Below, one piece after another: positions 36,388 through 45,381 of a stretch of DNA of 57,081 nucleotides (position 1 is its first letter; the number at the start of each line of letters is the position of its first letter). The stretch covers positions 1-57,081 of the forward strand of contig CBETVX010000014.1 in the NCBI GenBank assembly GCA_965539935.1, read 5' to 3'. The notes below the pieces were generated by a model. The model searched no databases. It saw only the letters and a program-made list of their open reading frames with translations, and was not told the DNA's origin. The stretch comes from CBETVX01 sp965539935 (GTDB lineage Bacteria > Bacillota > Clostridia > Peptostreptococcales > Caminicellaceae). The translations under genes and the position numbers were made by a program.

Positions 36388-36867
36388 TAAGCTAAAATGT
36401 ATAAAAATACAATAGAATCTATCTGTTACTTCCCTACTAAAACTTAATAATATATTCAAGTTTTTCTTGATTTAAACTGAATTTGAGCATATGAAATACT
36501 TGATTTTATGGGGAGCTTAAAAACATATTAAATTCAGTATAATTAATATTTATAATGCAAGCTATTGAAAAAAAATCAGCATAATTGTATAATATATACA
36601 ATATGTTTTTTTAGATAGAAAGGCAAATTAGATAAACTTATCTGTTATTAAAACAATATTACAATTATAGTCATTATTATTCATTTCTACTAAAAAATAA
36701 AACATTTTCTAGTAATTTATTAATATTTAGCTTGATATATAGTGGGCTATATAATATTAATTCTATGAACCATTTAGAAAATTACAACAAATAAAACTTC
36801 AATTCTTTAATATTTCACGATCAGCATATTTTAGTTTTAGTACAAAAAACAAAAGGAGGAGTGACCA

Positions 36868-37374
36868 TTGAAATGTTGCAAGTTAAATAAAGACATTGAC
36901 TTGGAAAAAATAGATCCAATTTTAAATAAGTATAAAAATATTTCTGGAAGCCTTATAACAGTTCTTCAAGAAGCCCAGGAAATATATTCATATTTACCTA
37001 TTGAAGTATTAGATTATATTGCTAAGAATATGGGAATAAAAGCAGCTAAGGTTTATGGAGTTGCTACTTTTTATACTCAGTTTAGGTTAAACTCCGTAGG
37101 CAAATATATAATTATGCTATGTCAAGGAACGGCATGTCATGTAAACGGGTCAAAGAAAATTGAAGAAGCACTATGTGATGAGCTAAAAATCAAAGAAGGT
37201 GAAACTACAGAAGATAATTTATTTACTTTGAGTAATGTTGCCTGTCTTGGATGCTGTAGTCTTTCACCAGTAATGATGATAAATGGAGAAACCTATGGAA
37301 AATTAACTCCAGAAAAAGCTAGAAAAATAGTGAGGGAGATAAAAGAAAAAGAATTAATACTTCAGGAGGTGTAG
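36868..37374 (+). CDS. stnA: NuoE-like [2Fe-2S] subunit (StnA-type)
   Basis: This 168-residue thioredoxin-like ferredoxin is the small subunit of a flavoprotein electron-transfer complex. Its four cluster Cys are in CQGTACHVNGS and NVACLGCCSLSP. It starts with TTG, eight bases after AGGAGG. It is followed by NuoF-like and NuoG/GltD-like genes, the order of Sporomusa StnABC, in which StnA and StnB form the bifurcating module related to HydBC. No complex I membrane subunits and no hydrogenase H-cluster subunit are present. The Cys-rich start (KCCKLNK) is unusual for the family. Confidence 0.88.
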   Translation: MKCCKLNKDIDLEKIDPILNKYKNISGSLITVLQEAQEIYSYLPIEVLDYIAKNMGIKAAKVYGVATFYTQFRLNSVGKYIIMLCQGTACHVNGSKKIEEALCDELKIKEGETTEDNLFTLSNVACLGCCSLSPVMMINGETYGKLTPEKARKIVREIKEKELILQEV

Positions 37375-37376
37375 TA

Positions 37377-39131
37377 GTGAAATTAATAGTTGGAAAGGGA
37401 AGCTGTGGTATAGCTGCTGGTGCAAATAAAGTATATGAAGCCTTGTATAATGCAATTAAACAAAGACAAATAGATGTTGAACTTTCTGAAGCTGGATGTA
37501 TAGGAATGTGTTATCTAGAACCTATTGTGGAAGTTATTGATGATAATAATGTAAAAACAACCTATACAAGGGTATCCACAGATGAGGTGGATGAAATTAT
37601 ATCTTTACATATATTAAATAATGAAAAAATTGAAAAATATAGTATTGATGAAGAAGATGTGAAAGTCTTAAATAAGCAAGAAAGAATAGCACTACGAAAT
37701 TGTGGGATTATTAATCCTTTAAAAATAGATGAATACATCCAAAGAGGTGGCTATAGGGCTGCAGAAAGAGCTATAGTTAAAATGAGTCCTGAAAAGGTGA
37801 TAGCTGAGATTAAAAAAGCAGGACTAGGAGGTAGAGGTGGTGCAGGATTTCCTACTTGGTTTAAATGGAATGCTGCAAAAAAATCTGTAGGATCCAAAAA
37901 GTATATTGTATGCAATGCCGATGAAGGTGATCCAGGTGCATTCATGGATAGAAGTATATTAGAAGGAGACCCCCATAGCGTTATAGAAGGCATGATAATA
38001 GGGGGATATGCAATAGGAGCAGATGAGGGGATAATTTATGTTAGAGCAGAGTATCCCTTGGCTATTATTAGGCTAAAGGATGCAATTAATCAGGCTAGAG
38101 AAAGAGGATATTTAGGAAATAATATATTTGGAGAAGATGGAATAGATTTTGATATAAGAATAAAGGCTGGAGCTGGAGCCTTCGTTTGTGGAGAAGAAAC
38201 AGCATTAATTGCTTCCCTTGAAGGTGAAAGGGGAATGCCTAGATTAAAGCCACCTTTTCCAGCTCAAAGAGGTTATTGGCAACTTCCTACAAATATTAAT
38301 AATGTTGAAACCTTTGCCAATGTTCCATGGATAATTGATCGTGGTGGAGAAGCCTTTGCAGCTATAGGAACTGAGAAGAGTAAAGGAACAAAGGTTTTTG
38401 CCCTTACAGGAAAGGTAAAAAAGGGTGGATTAGTAGAAGTACCTATGGGTATGCCTATAAGGGATATAATATTTGATATTGGTGGCGGAATAGTTGACGA
38501 TAAGGAATTTAAAGCAGTACAAATGGGAGGCCCTTCAGGAGGATGTATACCGAAGGAGCTTATAGATACACCAGTGGATTATGAGTCCATCAATAAAACT
38601 GGAGCAATTATGGGTTCTGGTGGTATGGTAGTTATGGATGAAACTACTTGCATGGTAGAGATGGCTAGATTTTTCTTGGATTTTACCCGTAAAGAATCAT
38701 GCGGTAAGTGTATTCACTGTAGAATAGGAACTAAGAGAATGCTTGAAATACTAACTAGAATTTGTGAAGGTAAAGGGAAAGATGGAGATATAGAGCTTTT
38801 AGAAGAGCTTGCAATAAAAATTAAAGAAGGATCACTCTGTGGGCTTGGACAAACTGCACCGAATCCAGTTCTAAGTACAATAAGATATTTTAGGGATGAA
38901 TATGAAAAACATATATACGACAAAAAATGTCCTGCAAAACAATGTGTAGAACTATTAAGCTATAGCATATTAGAAGATAAATGTGTAGGATGTACATTGT
39001 GTGCAAAAAATTGTCCTGTTGATGCTATAAATGGAGAAGTAAAAAAATCCCATAAAATAGATAGTGAAAAATGTATTAAATGTGGTAAATGTAAAGAAGT
39101 TTGTAAATTTGGAGCTGTAGTAGTTGACTAA
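37377..39131 (+). CDS. stnB: NuoF/HydB-like FMN, NADH-binding subunit (StnB-type)
   Basis: This 584-residue flavoprotein takes electrons from NADH. It has an N-terminal thioredoxin-like region with Cys pairs (GSCGIAA, AGCIGMCYLEP), the FMN/NADH core with GGRGGAGFPT near residue 152 and ADEGDPGAFMD near 181, an SLBB domain, the [4Fe-4S] site SCGKCIHCR near 440, and two ferredoxin-type clusters at the C-terminus (CVGCTLCAKNCP near 536 and CIKCGKCKEVC near 566). This is the HydB/StnB layout used for electron bifurcation at FMN. GTG start, seven bases after AGGAGG; it follows the stnA stop by two bases. Confidence 0.92.
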   Translation: MKLIVGKGSCGIAAGANKVYEALYNAIKQRQIDVELSEAGCIGMCYLEPIVEVIDDNNVKTTYTRVSTDEVDEIISLHILNNEKIEKYSIDEEDVKVLNKQERIALRNCGIINPLKIDEYIQRGGYRAAERAIVKMSPEKVIAEIKKAGLGGRGGAGFPTWFKWNAAKKSVGSKKYIVCNADEGDPGAFMDRSILEGDPHSVIEGMIIGGYAIGADEGIIYVRAEYPLAIIRLKDAINQARERGYLGNNIFGEDGIDFDIRIKAGAGAFVCGEETALIASLEGERGMPRLKPPFPAQRGYWQLPTNINNVETFANVPWIIDRGGEAFAAIGTEKSKGTKVFALTGKVKKGGLVEVPMGMPIRDIIFDIGGGIVDDKEFKAVQMGGPSGGCIPKELIDTPVDYESINKTGAIMGSGGMVVMDETTCMVEMARFFLDFTRKESCGKCIHCRIGTKRMLEILTRICEGKGKDGDIELLEELAIKIKEGSLCGLGQTAPNPVLSTIRYFRDEYEKHIYDKKCPAKQCVELLSYSILEDKCVGCTLCAKNCPVDAINGEVKKSHKIDSEKCIKCGKCKEVCKFGAVVVD

Positions 39132-39153
39132 GCTTTTAAAGGGGTGAGAAAAA

Positions 39154-42100
39154 ATGAATAAAATTAGAATAAATATAAACGGAAAAGAAATATATGGATA
39201 TAAAGGACAGACGATACTTGAAGTTGCAAAGAAAAATGGAATATATATCCCAACTCTTTGCTATGATGAAAGACTTGAGATATATGGTTCCTGTGGTTTA
39301 TGTGTTGTTGAAGTAGAAGGGATTCCTAAGCTCCTTAAGGCCTGTGCAACAGAAATAAGAGAAGGAATGGTTATAAATACAGATACCCAAAAAGTAAAGG
39401 GATCAAGAAAAATAGCTTTAGAGCTTTTACTGTCAGATCATGTTGGTGACTGTAGACCCCCATGCGTATTGGCATGTCCTGGTAATACAGATTGTCAAGG
39501 CTATGTGGGACTTATAGCTAATGGGGAGTATAAAGAATCGTTAAAATTAATCAAGGAGCAATTACCTTTACCTGCCAGCATTGGAAGGATATGTCCACAT
39601 CCCTGTGAGGATGCATGTAGAAGACAGTTGGCAGATGAGCCAATTTCTATAGCATGGTTAAAGAGCTTCGTTGCAGATATTGACTTAAAGGATGAAGAAG
39701 TCTTTATGCCTGAAATAAAGCCAGCCACTGGAAAAAGAGTAGCCGTTATTGGTGGAGGACCTGGAGGTCTTACTGCTGCCTATTACTTAGCTAAGGAAGG
39801 ACATAAAGTAGCAATATATGAAGCAATGCCGGAACTAGGTGGAATGCTTAGATACGGAATACCACAATATAGATTACCTAAGGAAGTATTAAATAAGGAA
39901 ATTAAAATTATTGAAAATATGGGAGTAAAGATGCTTCCAAACCTAAGGGTAGGTAGAGATGTTGAATTAGATTATATAAGGAGACATTTTGATGCAATTT
40001 ACGTATCTATTGGTGCTTGGAGTAGTGCAAACCTTAATTGTCCTGGTGAAGACCTTGAAGGTGTTATAAGTGGTATAGATTTCCTAACTAAATTTGCAGT
40101 AAATGATCCAATTAAGACAGGCGATAGGATTGCAGTTGTTGGCGGTGGAAATACTGCCATGGATGTTGCAAGAACTTCTATAAGATTGGGTGCTAAGGAA
40201 GTTTATCTTCTTTATCGTAGGACAAAGGATTATATGCCTGCCGACGCTATTGAAATAAAGGAAGCAGAAGAAGAAGGTGTTATTTTTAAATTCCTCGTTT
40301 CCCCTATTGAAATCATTGGAGAAAATGGTAGAGTATCAAAAATAAGATTGCAAAAATTAAAGTATGGAGAATCCGATGGAAGAGGAAGAAGAAAGCTAAT
40401 ACCTATTGAAGGAGAAGAAGAAATAATTGAAGTTGATTCGGTAATTAGTTCAATTGGACAAAAAGTTAAGATAGATGGTTTTGAAGATTTCAAACTAACT
40501 GAAAGAGGTACCATAGCAGTAGATGAATCTACTTTCCAAACCAGTATCCCAGGTGTATTTGCTGGAGGAGATGCTATAAACGATGGAGCAGGGATTGCCA
40601 TAGAATCAATAGGAGATGCCAAAAAGGCTGCTGAGGTTATTTGTTCTTATCTTGAAGGTAAAGTTATACCATATAAAGAGCCCTATTATGTGAGAAGAGA
40701 AGATTTAACAGAAGAAGATTTTAAACATATTGCAAAGGAATATAGGCCAAAGATGCCTCATCTTACACCAGAGGTTAGAAATCATAATTTTGAAGAGGTA
40801 GTTAAAGGATATAGTGAAGAAGATGCTAAAAAGGATGCAATGAGATGTTTAGAATGTGGATGTCATGACTATTTCGAGTGTAAACTTTATAAATATGCAA
40901 ATGAATATGATGTTAATCCTCAAAGATTAGAGGGTGAAGTTCATAATAGAACTGATGAGGATACCCATCCCTTTATTCATAGGAATCCAGATAAGTGTAT
41001 TCTTTGTGGACTATGTGTTAGGATATGTGATGAGATTATGGGGGTAACGGCATTAGGTCTTGTTGATAGAGGATTTGACACTATCGTAAAGCCTGCGTTA
41101 GATAAGCCCCTTGAAGAAACCAGTTGTATTGCATGTGGTCAATGTATAAGTGTTTGTCCAACAGGAGCCTTAGGGGAAAAGCTAAGCATAGATAAACCAG
41201 TTCCAGTTAAGACCAATGAGACATCAACTATTTGTTCCCATTGTAGTGTTGGATGTAATATAAATTTAAATACAAAGGGTTCCCTTCTAGTAAAAGCATT
41301 ACCTAAGAAAAGTAGCGAATTTGATTCCAACATATTGTGTGTAAAAGGAAAGTTTGGCTTTGATGTGGCTCAAAAAGGAAAGAGATTAACTAAACCACTC
41401 ATTAAGAAAAACGGAGAGTTCGAAGAGGTATCATGGGAAGAAGCTATACTTTATACTGCTAAAAAGGCCCAGAGTTTAGGACTTCTGTATGGAAGTAATT
41501 CTTTAGCTATATCTGTGTCCGATAGATATACTAATGAAGAAATATACTTAGCATCTAAGTTTGGAAGACAGGTTCTAAATACTGATAATATAGTATGTTT
41601 TAATAATCATAATGAAGGTATTAAGGAAGTTTTAGGTTATGATGCATCAACTAATACCTTTGATGAACTTTTAAGTACAGAAACTATTATATTAGTTGGT
41701 TCAGATGTTATGACAGATCATACTATAGTAGGTGTAAAAATAAAGAATGCCACTAGAAATGGTGCTAAACTTATAACAATAAATCCATGGGACACTCAAG
41801 CCGATGAATGGGCATATAAAAAAGTAACTCCTTCTAACGATATTATGTTTTTACAAGAAGTAACTAAAGCCTTGATTGACATGGGATATAAACCTAATGA
41901 GGATAAGGTAACAGGCTTTGAGGAATTAAGAGATAGCTTAGAAGGTATACAAGCAAGTGAAATAGCTAAGGAAATAGCAAAGGTTTACGGAGAATCTAAG
42001 AAGGCTATGATAGTTTTTGATAAACAAAGTATTAGTTCAGAGGCTGAAAAGCTTATTGCTAATATAGCTGTTATAGCTGGACATATAGGAAAGCCTCGTA

Positions 42101-42744
42101 GTGGAATTATTGTTTTAAGAGCTAAAAATAATAGTCAAGGTCTTGTGGATATGGGAGTAAATATGAATCCACAGCTTATTTCTAAAGGAATTGAAGATAA
42201 AAAAGTAAAGGGATTATTAGTTTTTGGAGAAGATATAAAAGATGTAAATCTAGAGAATCTAAACTTTTTAATGGTTCAAGATACACATTTAACAGAAACA
42301 GCAAAAAAAGCAGATGTAGTATTGCCTGCCGTTAGTTTTGCTGAGTCTAGGGGAACATATACAAGTTCTGAAAGAAGAATCCAAAGGCTAAACCGAGCAA
42401 TACCACCAATAAGCGGATTAGAGAATTGGGAAGTAATTATAAGATTAGCAAATGCCCTATGTACAAATGTGAAGTACCTAACTCCCGATGATATTTTAAA
42501 TGAAATAACCATAAATATACCAGAATATTTTGGTTTAGATATCAAAGAGATGGAAAGAAGTTTTTGGCCTATTGGTAAAAATCCAGTATTATACACAGAA
42601 GGTTTTAGATTTGAAGATAAGAAAGCTAGGTTACAAGTAGTTAAAGAAGGAAAATTATTTGATAAAAAGAATAACACAGATAACTTAACAAATATTTTCA
42701 TAGATTATTTAAAGCAAAATTCTATTGTAGATCATCTTTCATAA
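39154..42744 (+). CDS. stnC: NuoG-GltD-molybdopterin-fold fusion subunit (StnC-type)
   Basis: This 1196-residue protein has a NuoG-type [2Fe-2S] domain (Cys36, 47, 50, 64), a GltD/NfnB-like flavin domain with FAD motif GGGPGGLTAAY near 198 and NADPH motif VVGGGNTAMDVA near 328 followed by YRRTKDYMPA, two ferredoxin clusters (CILCGLCVRIC near 612, CIACGQCISVCP near 658), a further cluster site (CSHCSVGCN near 694) and a C-terminal domain of about 480 residues with the FdhF/NuoG molybdopterin fold. Where formate dehydrogenases have the catalytic Cys or Sec, the sequence reads IVCFNNHNEG and no Cys aligns well, so it is probably structural. With StnA and StnB it should couple NADPH, NADH and ferredoxin. 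An NADP-linked formate dehydrogenase is the main alternative. Confidence 0.85.
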   Translation: MNKIRININGKEIYGYKGQTILEVAKKNGIYIPTLCYDERLEIYGSCGLCVVEVEGIPKLLKACATEIREGMVINTDTQKVKGSRKIALELLLSDHVGDCRPPCVLACPGNTDCQGYVGLIANGEYKESLKLIKEQLPLPASIGRICPHPCEDACRRQLADEPISIAWLKSFVADIDLKDEEVFMPEIKPATGKRVAVIGGGPGGLTAAYYLAKEGHKVAIYEAMPELGGMLRYGIPQYRLPKEVLNKEIKIIENMGVKMLPNLRVGRDVELDYIRRHFDAIYVSIGAWSSANLNCPGEDLEGVISGIDFLTKFAVNDPIKTGDRIAVVGGGNTAMDVARTSIRLGAKEVYLLYRRTKDYMPADAIEIKEAEEEGVIFKFLVSPIEIIGENGRVSKIRLQKLKYGESDGRGRRKLIPIEGEEEIIEVDSVISSIGQKVKIDGFEDFKLTERGTIAVDESTFQTSIPGVFAGGDAINDGAGIAIESIGDAKKAAEVICSYLEGKVIPYKEPYYVRREDLTEEDFKHIAKEYRPKMPHLTPEVRNHNFEEVVKGYSEEDAKKDAMRCLECGCHDYFECKLYKYANEYDVNPQRLEGEVHNRTDEDTHPFIHRNPDKCILCGLCVRICDEIMGVTALGLVDRGFDTIVKPALDKPLEETSCIACGQCISVCPTGALGEKLSIDKPVPVKTNETSTICSHCSVGCNINLNTKGSLLVKALPKKSSEFDSNILCVKGKFGFDVAQKGKRLTKPLIKKNGEFEEVSWEEAILYTAKKAQSLGLLYGSNSLAISVSDRYTNEEIYLASKFGRQVLNTDNIVCFNNHNEGIKEVLGYDASTNTFDELLSTETIILVGSDVMTDHTIVGVKIKNATRNGAKLITINPWDTQADEWAYKKVTPSNDIMFLQEVTKALIDMGYKPNEDKVTGFEELRDSLEGIQASEIAKEIAKVYGESKKAMIVFDKQSISSEAEKLIANIAVIAGHIGKPRSGIIVLRAKNNSQGLVDMGVNMNPQLISKGIEDKKVKGLLVFGEDIKDVNLENLNFLMVQDTHLTETAKKADVVLPAVSFAESRGTYTSSERRIQRLNRAIPPISGLENWEVIIRLANALCTNVKYLTPDDILNEITINIPEYFGLDIKEMERSFWPIGKNPVLYTEGFRFEDKKARLQVVKEGKLFDKKNNTDNLTNIFIDYLKQNSIVDHLS

Positions 42745-42752
42745 AACTATAA

Positions 42753-42787
42753 TTAAGCAGCAAGTCCTTTATGGACTTGCTGCTTAA
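42753..42787. terminator. Bidirectional terminator
   Basis: Perfect 15-bp stem TTAAGCAGCAAGTCC (42753-42767) with 42773-42787. The stop codon of the convergent hydrolase gene is inside it. Confidence 0.92.
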
Positions 42788-43662
42788 CTTATCTGAACAT
42801 TTTTCCAAGTTTCAAATATTATCTCATTGAATTTTTCTATATCTTTTATTTTTGTAGGAATATTCACCTCATAATTTTTAGAATCTATATTACCAAGCTT
42901 CAAATATCCCTTCTTTAAATCCTCCGATGTAGAAATGACTTTTTGCATATTTTCATCAAAAAGTTCTGGATTCGTTATGTAAAGGGCAGCAACTATATCC
43001 CAGTTATAAAAGCCTTTGATTCCAAATTCTTTCATAACAAATTCAAACCATTTTATTGTTTTATCTTTTATATATTTATAGACTTTAACATCTTCACTTT
43101 CCATAAGTCTAGTATACTCTGATTCTCCAAAAAAGGCTTGCAGACATATATGACCTGTTAAAGTTGTAACTTTACAATTAGAACTTAAAACTTTGTAAGA
43201 TGCCTCAGAATCACATGAAAAATTAAGTTCATCTAAGTTTTTACCATTAATAATTAGAGGTTCTGTAATACCTCCCATAAGCACTATTTCTCTAAGGTTT
43301 TCAAAAAAACTATTATCCAGGTTATAGGCTCCCAATAGATTAGTCAATGATCCAGTGGCAAGCAAAGTTATTTCTCCTTTGTGCTTCTTAGCCATTTCAG
43401 CTAAAAATTTAGAAGCTTCACTTTGCCTATTAGATGTGGAGGCGGCTCCTTTAAGAAGTGGTATATTAGATAGATTAAGGTCATTAAACATTTTTACAGT
43501 ATTATTATAAACAGCATCGATTGTACTATTACCAAAGGTAGTAGTTACCCCTAATAGGGAGATATCCTTTCTACCTAATAGATATAAAAGAGTTAAACCA
43601 TCATCAACATCACAACCTTTTAGGCCCATTGTATTATCACAGTCAAAAATTATCTTATGCAT
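42784..43662 (-). CDS. Nucleoside hydrolase (IunH family)
   Basis: This 292-residue enzyme would cleave the N-glycosidic bond of ribonucleosides to give ribose and base. The calcium-binding N-terminus is present in an extended form: FDCDNTMGLKGCDVDDGLTLLYLLG, where most family members have DTDPGxDDA (an insertion between the two Asp groups). Other blocks are GVTTTFGNS, ATGSLTNL, VLMGGIT and a late NWDIVAALY carrying the last metal Asp. It is divergent from the sulfur/sugar cluster that starts at 43866. The motif change may shift the substrate toward a different nucleoside. Confidence 0.85.
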   Translation of the reverse strand: MHKIIFDCDNTMGLKGCDVDDGLTLLYLLGRKDISLLGVTTTFGNSTIDAVYNNTVKMFNDLNLSNIPLLKGAASTSNRQSEASKFLAEMAKKHKGEITLLATGSLTNLLGAYNLDNSFFENLREIVLMGGITEPLIINGKNLDELNFSCDSEASYKVLSSNCKVTTLTGHICLQAFFGESEYTRLMESEDVKVYKYIKDKTIKWFEFVMKEFGIKGFYNWDIVAALYITNPELFDENMQKVISTSEDLKKGYLKLGNIDSKNYEVNIPTKIKDIEKFNEIIFETWKNVQIS

Positions 43663-43744
43663 TTTTATACCCCTTATCTTGTAATAGTTTGTTAATTATC
43701 AATTCCATTCTACCATAGAAACTGGTAAAATAAATACTATAATA

Positions 43745-43835
43745 TATAGTTATTCTATATAATTAAACTATATGTTAAAATATTCACTATTAAATATATA
43801 ATGTAATTAGCTACTTGTTTATATTTTAACATATA
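43745..43835. promoter_or_regulatory. Nested inverted repeats upstream of the sulfur cluster
   Basis: A 15-base perfect inverted repeat (43769-43783 with 43821-43835) and an overlapping one (TATAGTT at 43745 with AACTATA at 43767-43773) lie between the divergent hydrolase and transporter genes. They could be operators for a sulfur-responsive regulator or a leader hairpin. Confidence 0.5.
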
Positions 43836-43865
43836 AACTAAGTAGTGATAAAGGGAGTGAAAATT

Positions 43866-44567
43866 TTGTCTTCAAAAAAGATAGAAGAACTTAAAAGACA
43901 AAGAAAACGTGAGTATAGAAGGAAGAACAAAAGGAATCAGATTTATTATGGATTATGCTGTGTGTTATTAGTAGGGATTATATTTATATTTTTACTTAAT
44001 AGTAATGAAACATATAGTATTTTATGGATTATAGGAGTGATTATTGGTTTTACCCTTCAAAGGTCAAGGTTTTGCTTTGCCGCTAGTTTTAGGGATCCTA
44101 TAATGGTTGGAAGCACTTCACTTTTTAAGGCCATCATTATTGCATTTATTATATCAACAATTGGATTTGGAATTATACAATATATAGATATAGCCCATAG
44201 GGATACTATTGATTTAGATAATATTCCTGGGCAAATTCAGCCTGTTGGAATTCACACTGCATTAGGTGCCATACTATTTGGTACAGGAATGGTTATTGCA
44301 GGAGGCTGTGCTAGCGGGACCCTAATGAGAATAGGAGAAGGTTTTATTTTACAAATAATAGTTTTAATAGGATTTATCATAGGAACATTAATAGGTGGAA
44401 GTCACTTTGAGTTTTGGGATAAACTTATTATTAGTAAATCCCCTATAATATACTTACCCCAATACTTAGGATTTTCACTATCCATTATTCTTCAAATAAG
44501 TTTATTAATAGGTTTATACCTTATTGCCGATTGGTATGACAAAAAGAATAATATGATGTCTCTGTGA
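43866..44567 (+). CDS. YeeE/YedE-type sulfur transporter (first half)
   Basis: This 233-residue membrane protein related to the thiosulfate transporter TsuA is probably the N-terminal half of a two-gene transporter. It has a basic N-terminal tail and about six helices, with the conserved cysteine motifs RSRFCFAAS and GGCASGTLMRIGEG that pass thiosulfate along the channel in TsuA. It starts at TTG 43866, eight bases after GGGAG; the open frame reaches back to GTG 43845 without a better site. It is followed by a TusA-like gene and a second YeeE-type half, so it probably delivers sulfur into the TusA protein. Confidence 0.9.
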   Translation: MSSKKIEELKRQRKREYRRKNKRNQIYYGLCCVLLVGIIFIFLLNSNETYSILWIIGVIIGFTLQRSRFCFAASFRDPIMVGSTSLFKAIIIAFIISTIGFGIIQYIDIAHRDTIDLDNIPGQIQPVGIHTALGAILFGTGMVIAGGCASGTLMRIGEGFILQIIVLIGFIIGTLIGGSHFEFWDKLIISKSPIIYLPQYLGFSLSIILQISLLIGLYLIADWYDKKNNMMSL

Positions 44568-44584
44568 TTTTGGGAGGTAATATT

Positions 44585-44812
44585 ATGGCTGAAGTAAAAA
44601 TTGATTGTATGTATGAGGCTTGCCCTATACCACTACTAAAGGCTTTAAAGGAATTGAATAAGATGAAAAAGGGCGATATATTAATAATGGAAACTGACCA
44701 TACCTGCTCTATTACCAATGTTATTGAATGGGCTAAAAAACAAGGTCATAGTGTTGATTACTTGGAAGTCAGTGAGGGTGAATGGGAAATATATATTGAA
44801 AAGGGATATTAG
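44585..44812 (+). CDS. TusA-like sulfurtransferase
   Basis: This 75-residue cytosolic sulfur carrier has the SirA/TusA CPxP motif (EACPIPLLKALKEL; Cys13 from ATG 44585). It sits between the two halves of the YeeE-type transporter, the usual partner arrangement (TsuA-TsuB), and should receive sulfur from imported thiosulfate as persulfide. The start is chosen for GGGAGG eight bases upstream; an upstream in-frame start overlaps the previous gene without a ribosome site. Confidence 0.93.
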   Translation: MAEVKIDCMYEACPIPLLKALKELNKMKKGDILIMETDHTCSITNVIEWAKKQGHSVDYLEVSEGEWEIYIEKGY

Positions 44813-44828
44813 AGGGGGATTAAATTAT

Positions 44829-45341
44829 ATGTATGATAAAGTCTTTAAAAAGCCATGGCCATATGTAGTGGGGGCAGTAATATTGGCTTTACTCAATATA
44901 TTTTTATTATTAAGTATTGGCAGGCCCTGGAAAATAACCACAGGATTTTTATATTGGGGAGCAGCATTTTTAAAGATCTTTGGTGTAGCCCCAGAGAACT
45001 GGTATTATTTTAAAGTATATAATAATGGATTAGCTCCAGGAGAAAGTTTTTTAATTAATAAATATGCAATTATGAATTTAGCAGTAATATTAGGGGCCTT
45101 AATATCTTCATTAATTGCTTCAGAGTTCAAATGGAAGAAAATAAAAAATACAAGACAGCTCTTCTTTGGATTAATAGGTGGAATAATAATGGGATATGGT
45201 AGTCGGCTTAGTTTTGGTTGTAATATAGGAGCATATTTCAGTGCTATACCATCACTGGCATTAAATGGATGGGTATATGGAATTTTTATGTTTTTAGGTG
45301 CATGGATAGGATCTAAGATTTTATTTAAATATTTATTGTAA
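44829..45341 (+). CDS. YeeE/YedE-type sulfur transporter (second half)
   Basis: This 170-residue membrane protein has four or five helices and the conserved FGCNIGAYFSAIPSLAL segment, equivalent to the second cysteine repeat of TsuA. The ORF opens earlier, inside the TusA gene, but GGGGGAT before ATG 44829 and the hydrophobic start favour the short form. Together with 43866 it makes a full YeeE-like channel. Confidence 0.88.
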   Translation: MYDKVFKKPWPYVVGAVILALLNIFLLLSIGRPWKITTGFLYWGAAFLKIFGVAPENWYYFKVYNNGLAPGESFLINKYAIMNLAVILGALISSLIASEFKWKKIKNTRQLFFGLIGGIIMGYGSRLSFGCNIGAYFSAIPSLALNGWVYGIFMFLGAWIGSKILFKYLL

Positions 45342-45381
45342 CTAATATATACTCTAATTTATTTAAAGGGGAGAAACATTT

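Noticed and set aside
36300..36390. Riboswitch before the Stn operon
   Set aside because: The hairpin is a plain terminator after ptsI, more than 450 bases upstream of stnA. The preceding bases do not match molybdenum-cofactor, c-di-GMP, preQ1 or other consensus elements I know.
36868..39131. Complex I or bifurcating hydrogenase
   Set aside because: There are no complex I membrane subunits and no H-cluster (HydA) subunit next to the NuoE/NuoF-like genes.
39154..42744. Formate dehydrogenase alpha subunit
   Set aside because: The molybdopterin domain has no convincing catalytic Cys or in-frame TGA for Sec, and the protein has a GltD-type NADPH domain. StnC-type function fits the operon better.
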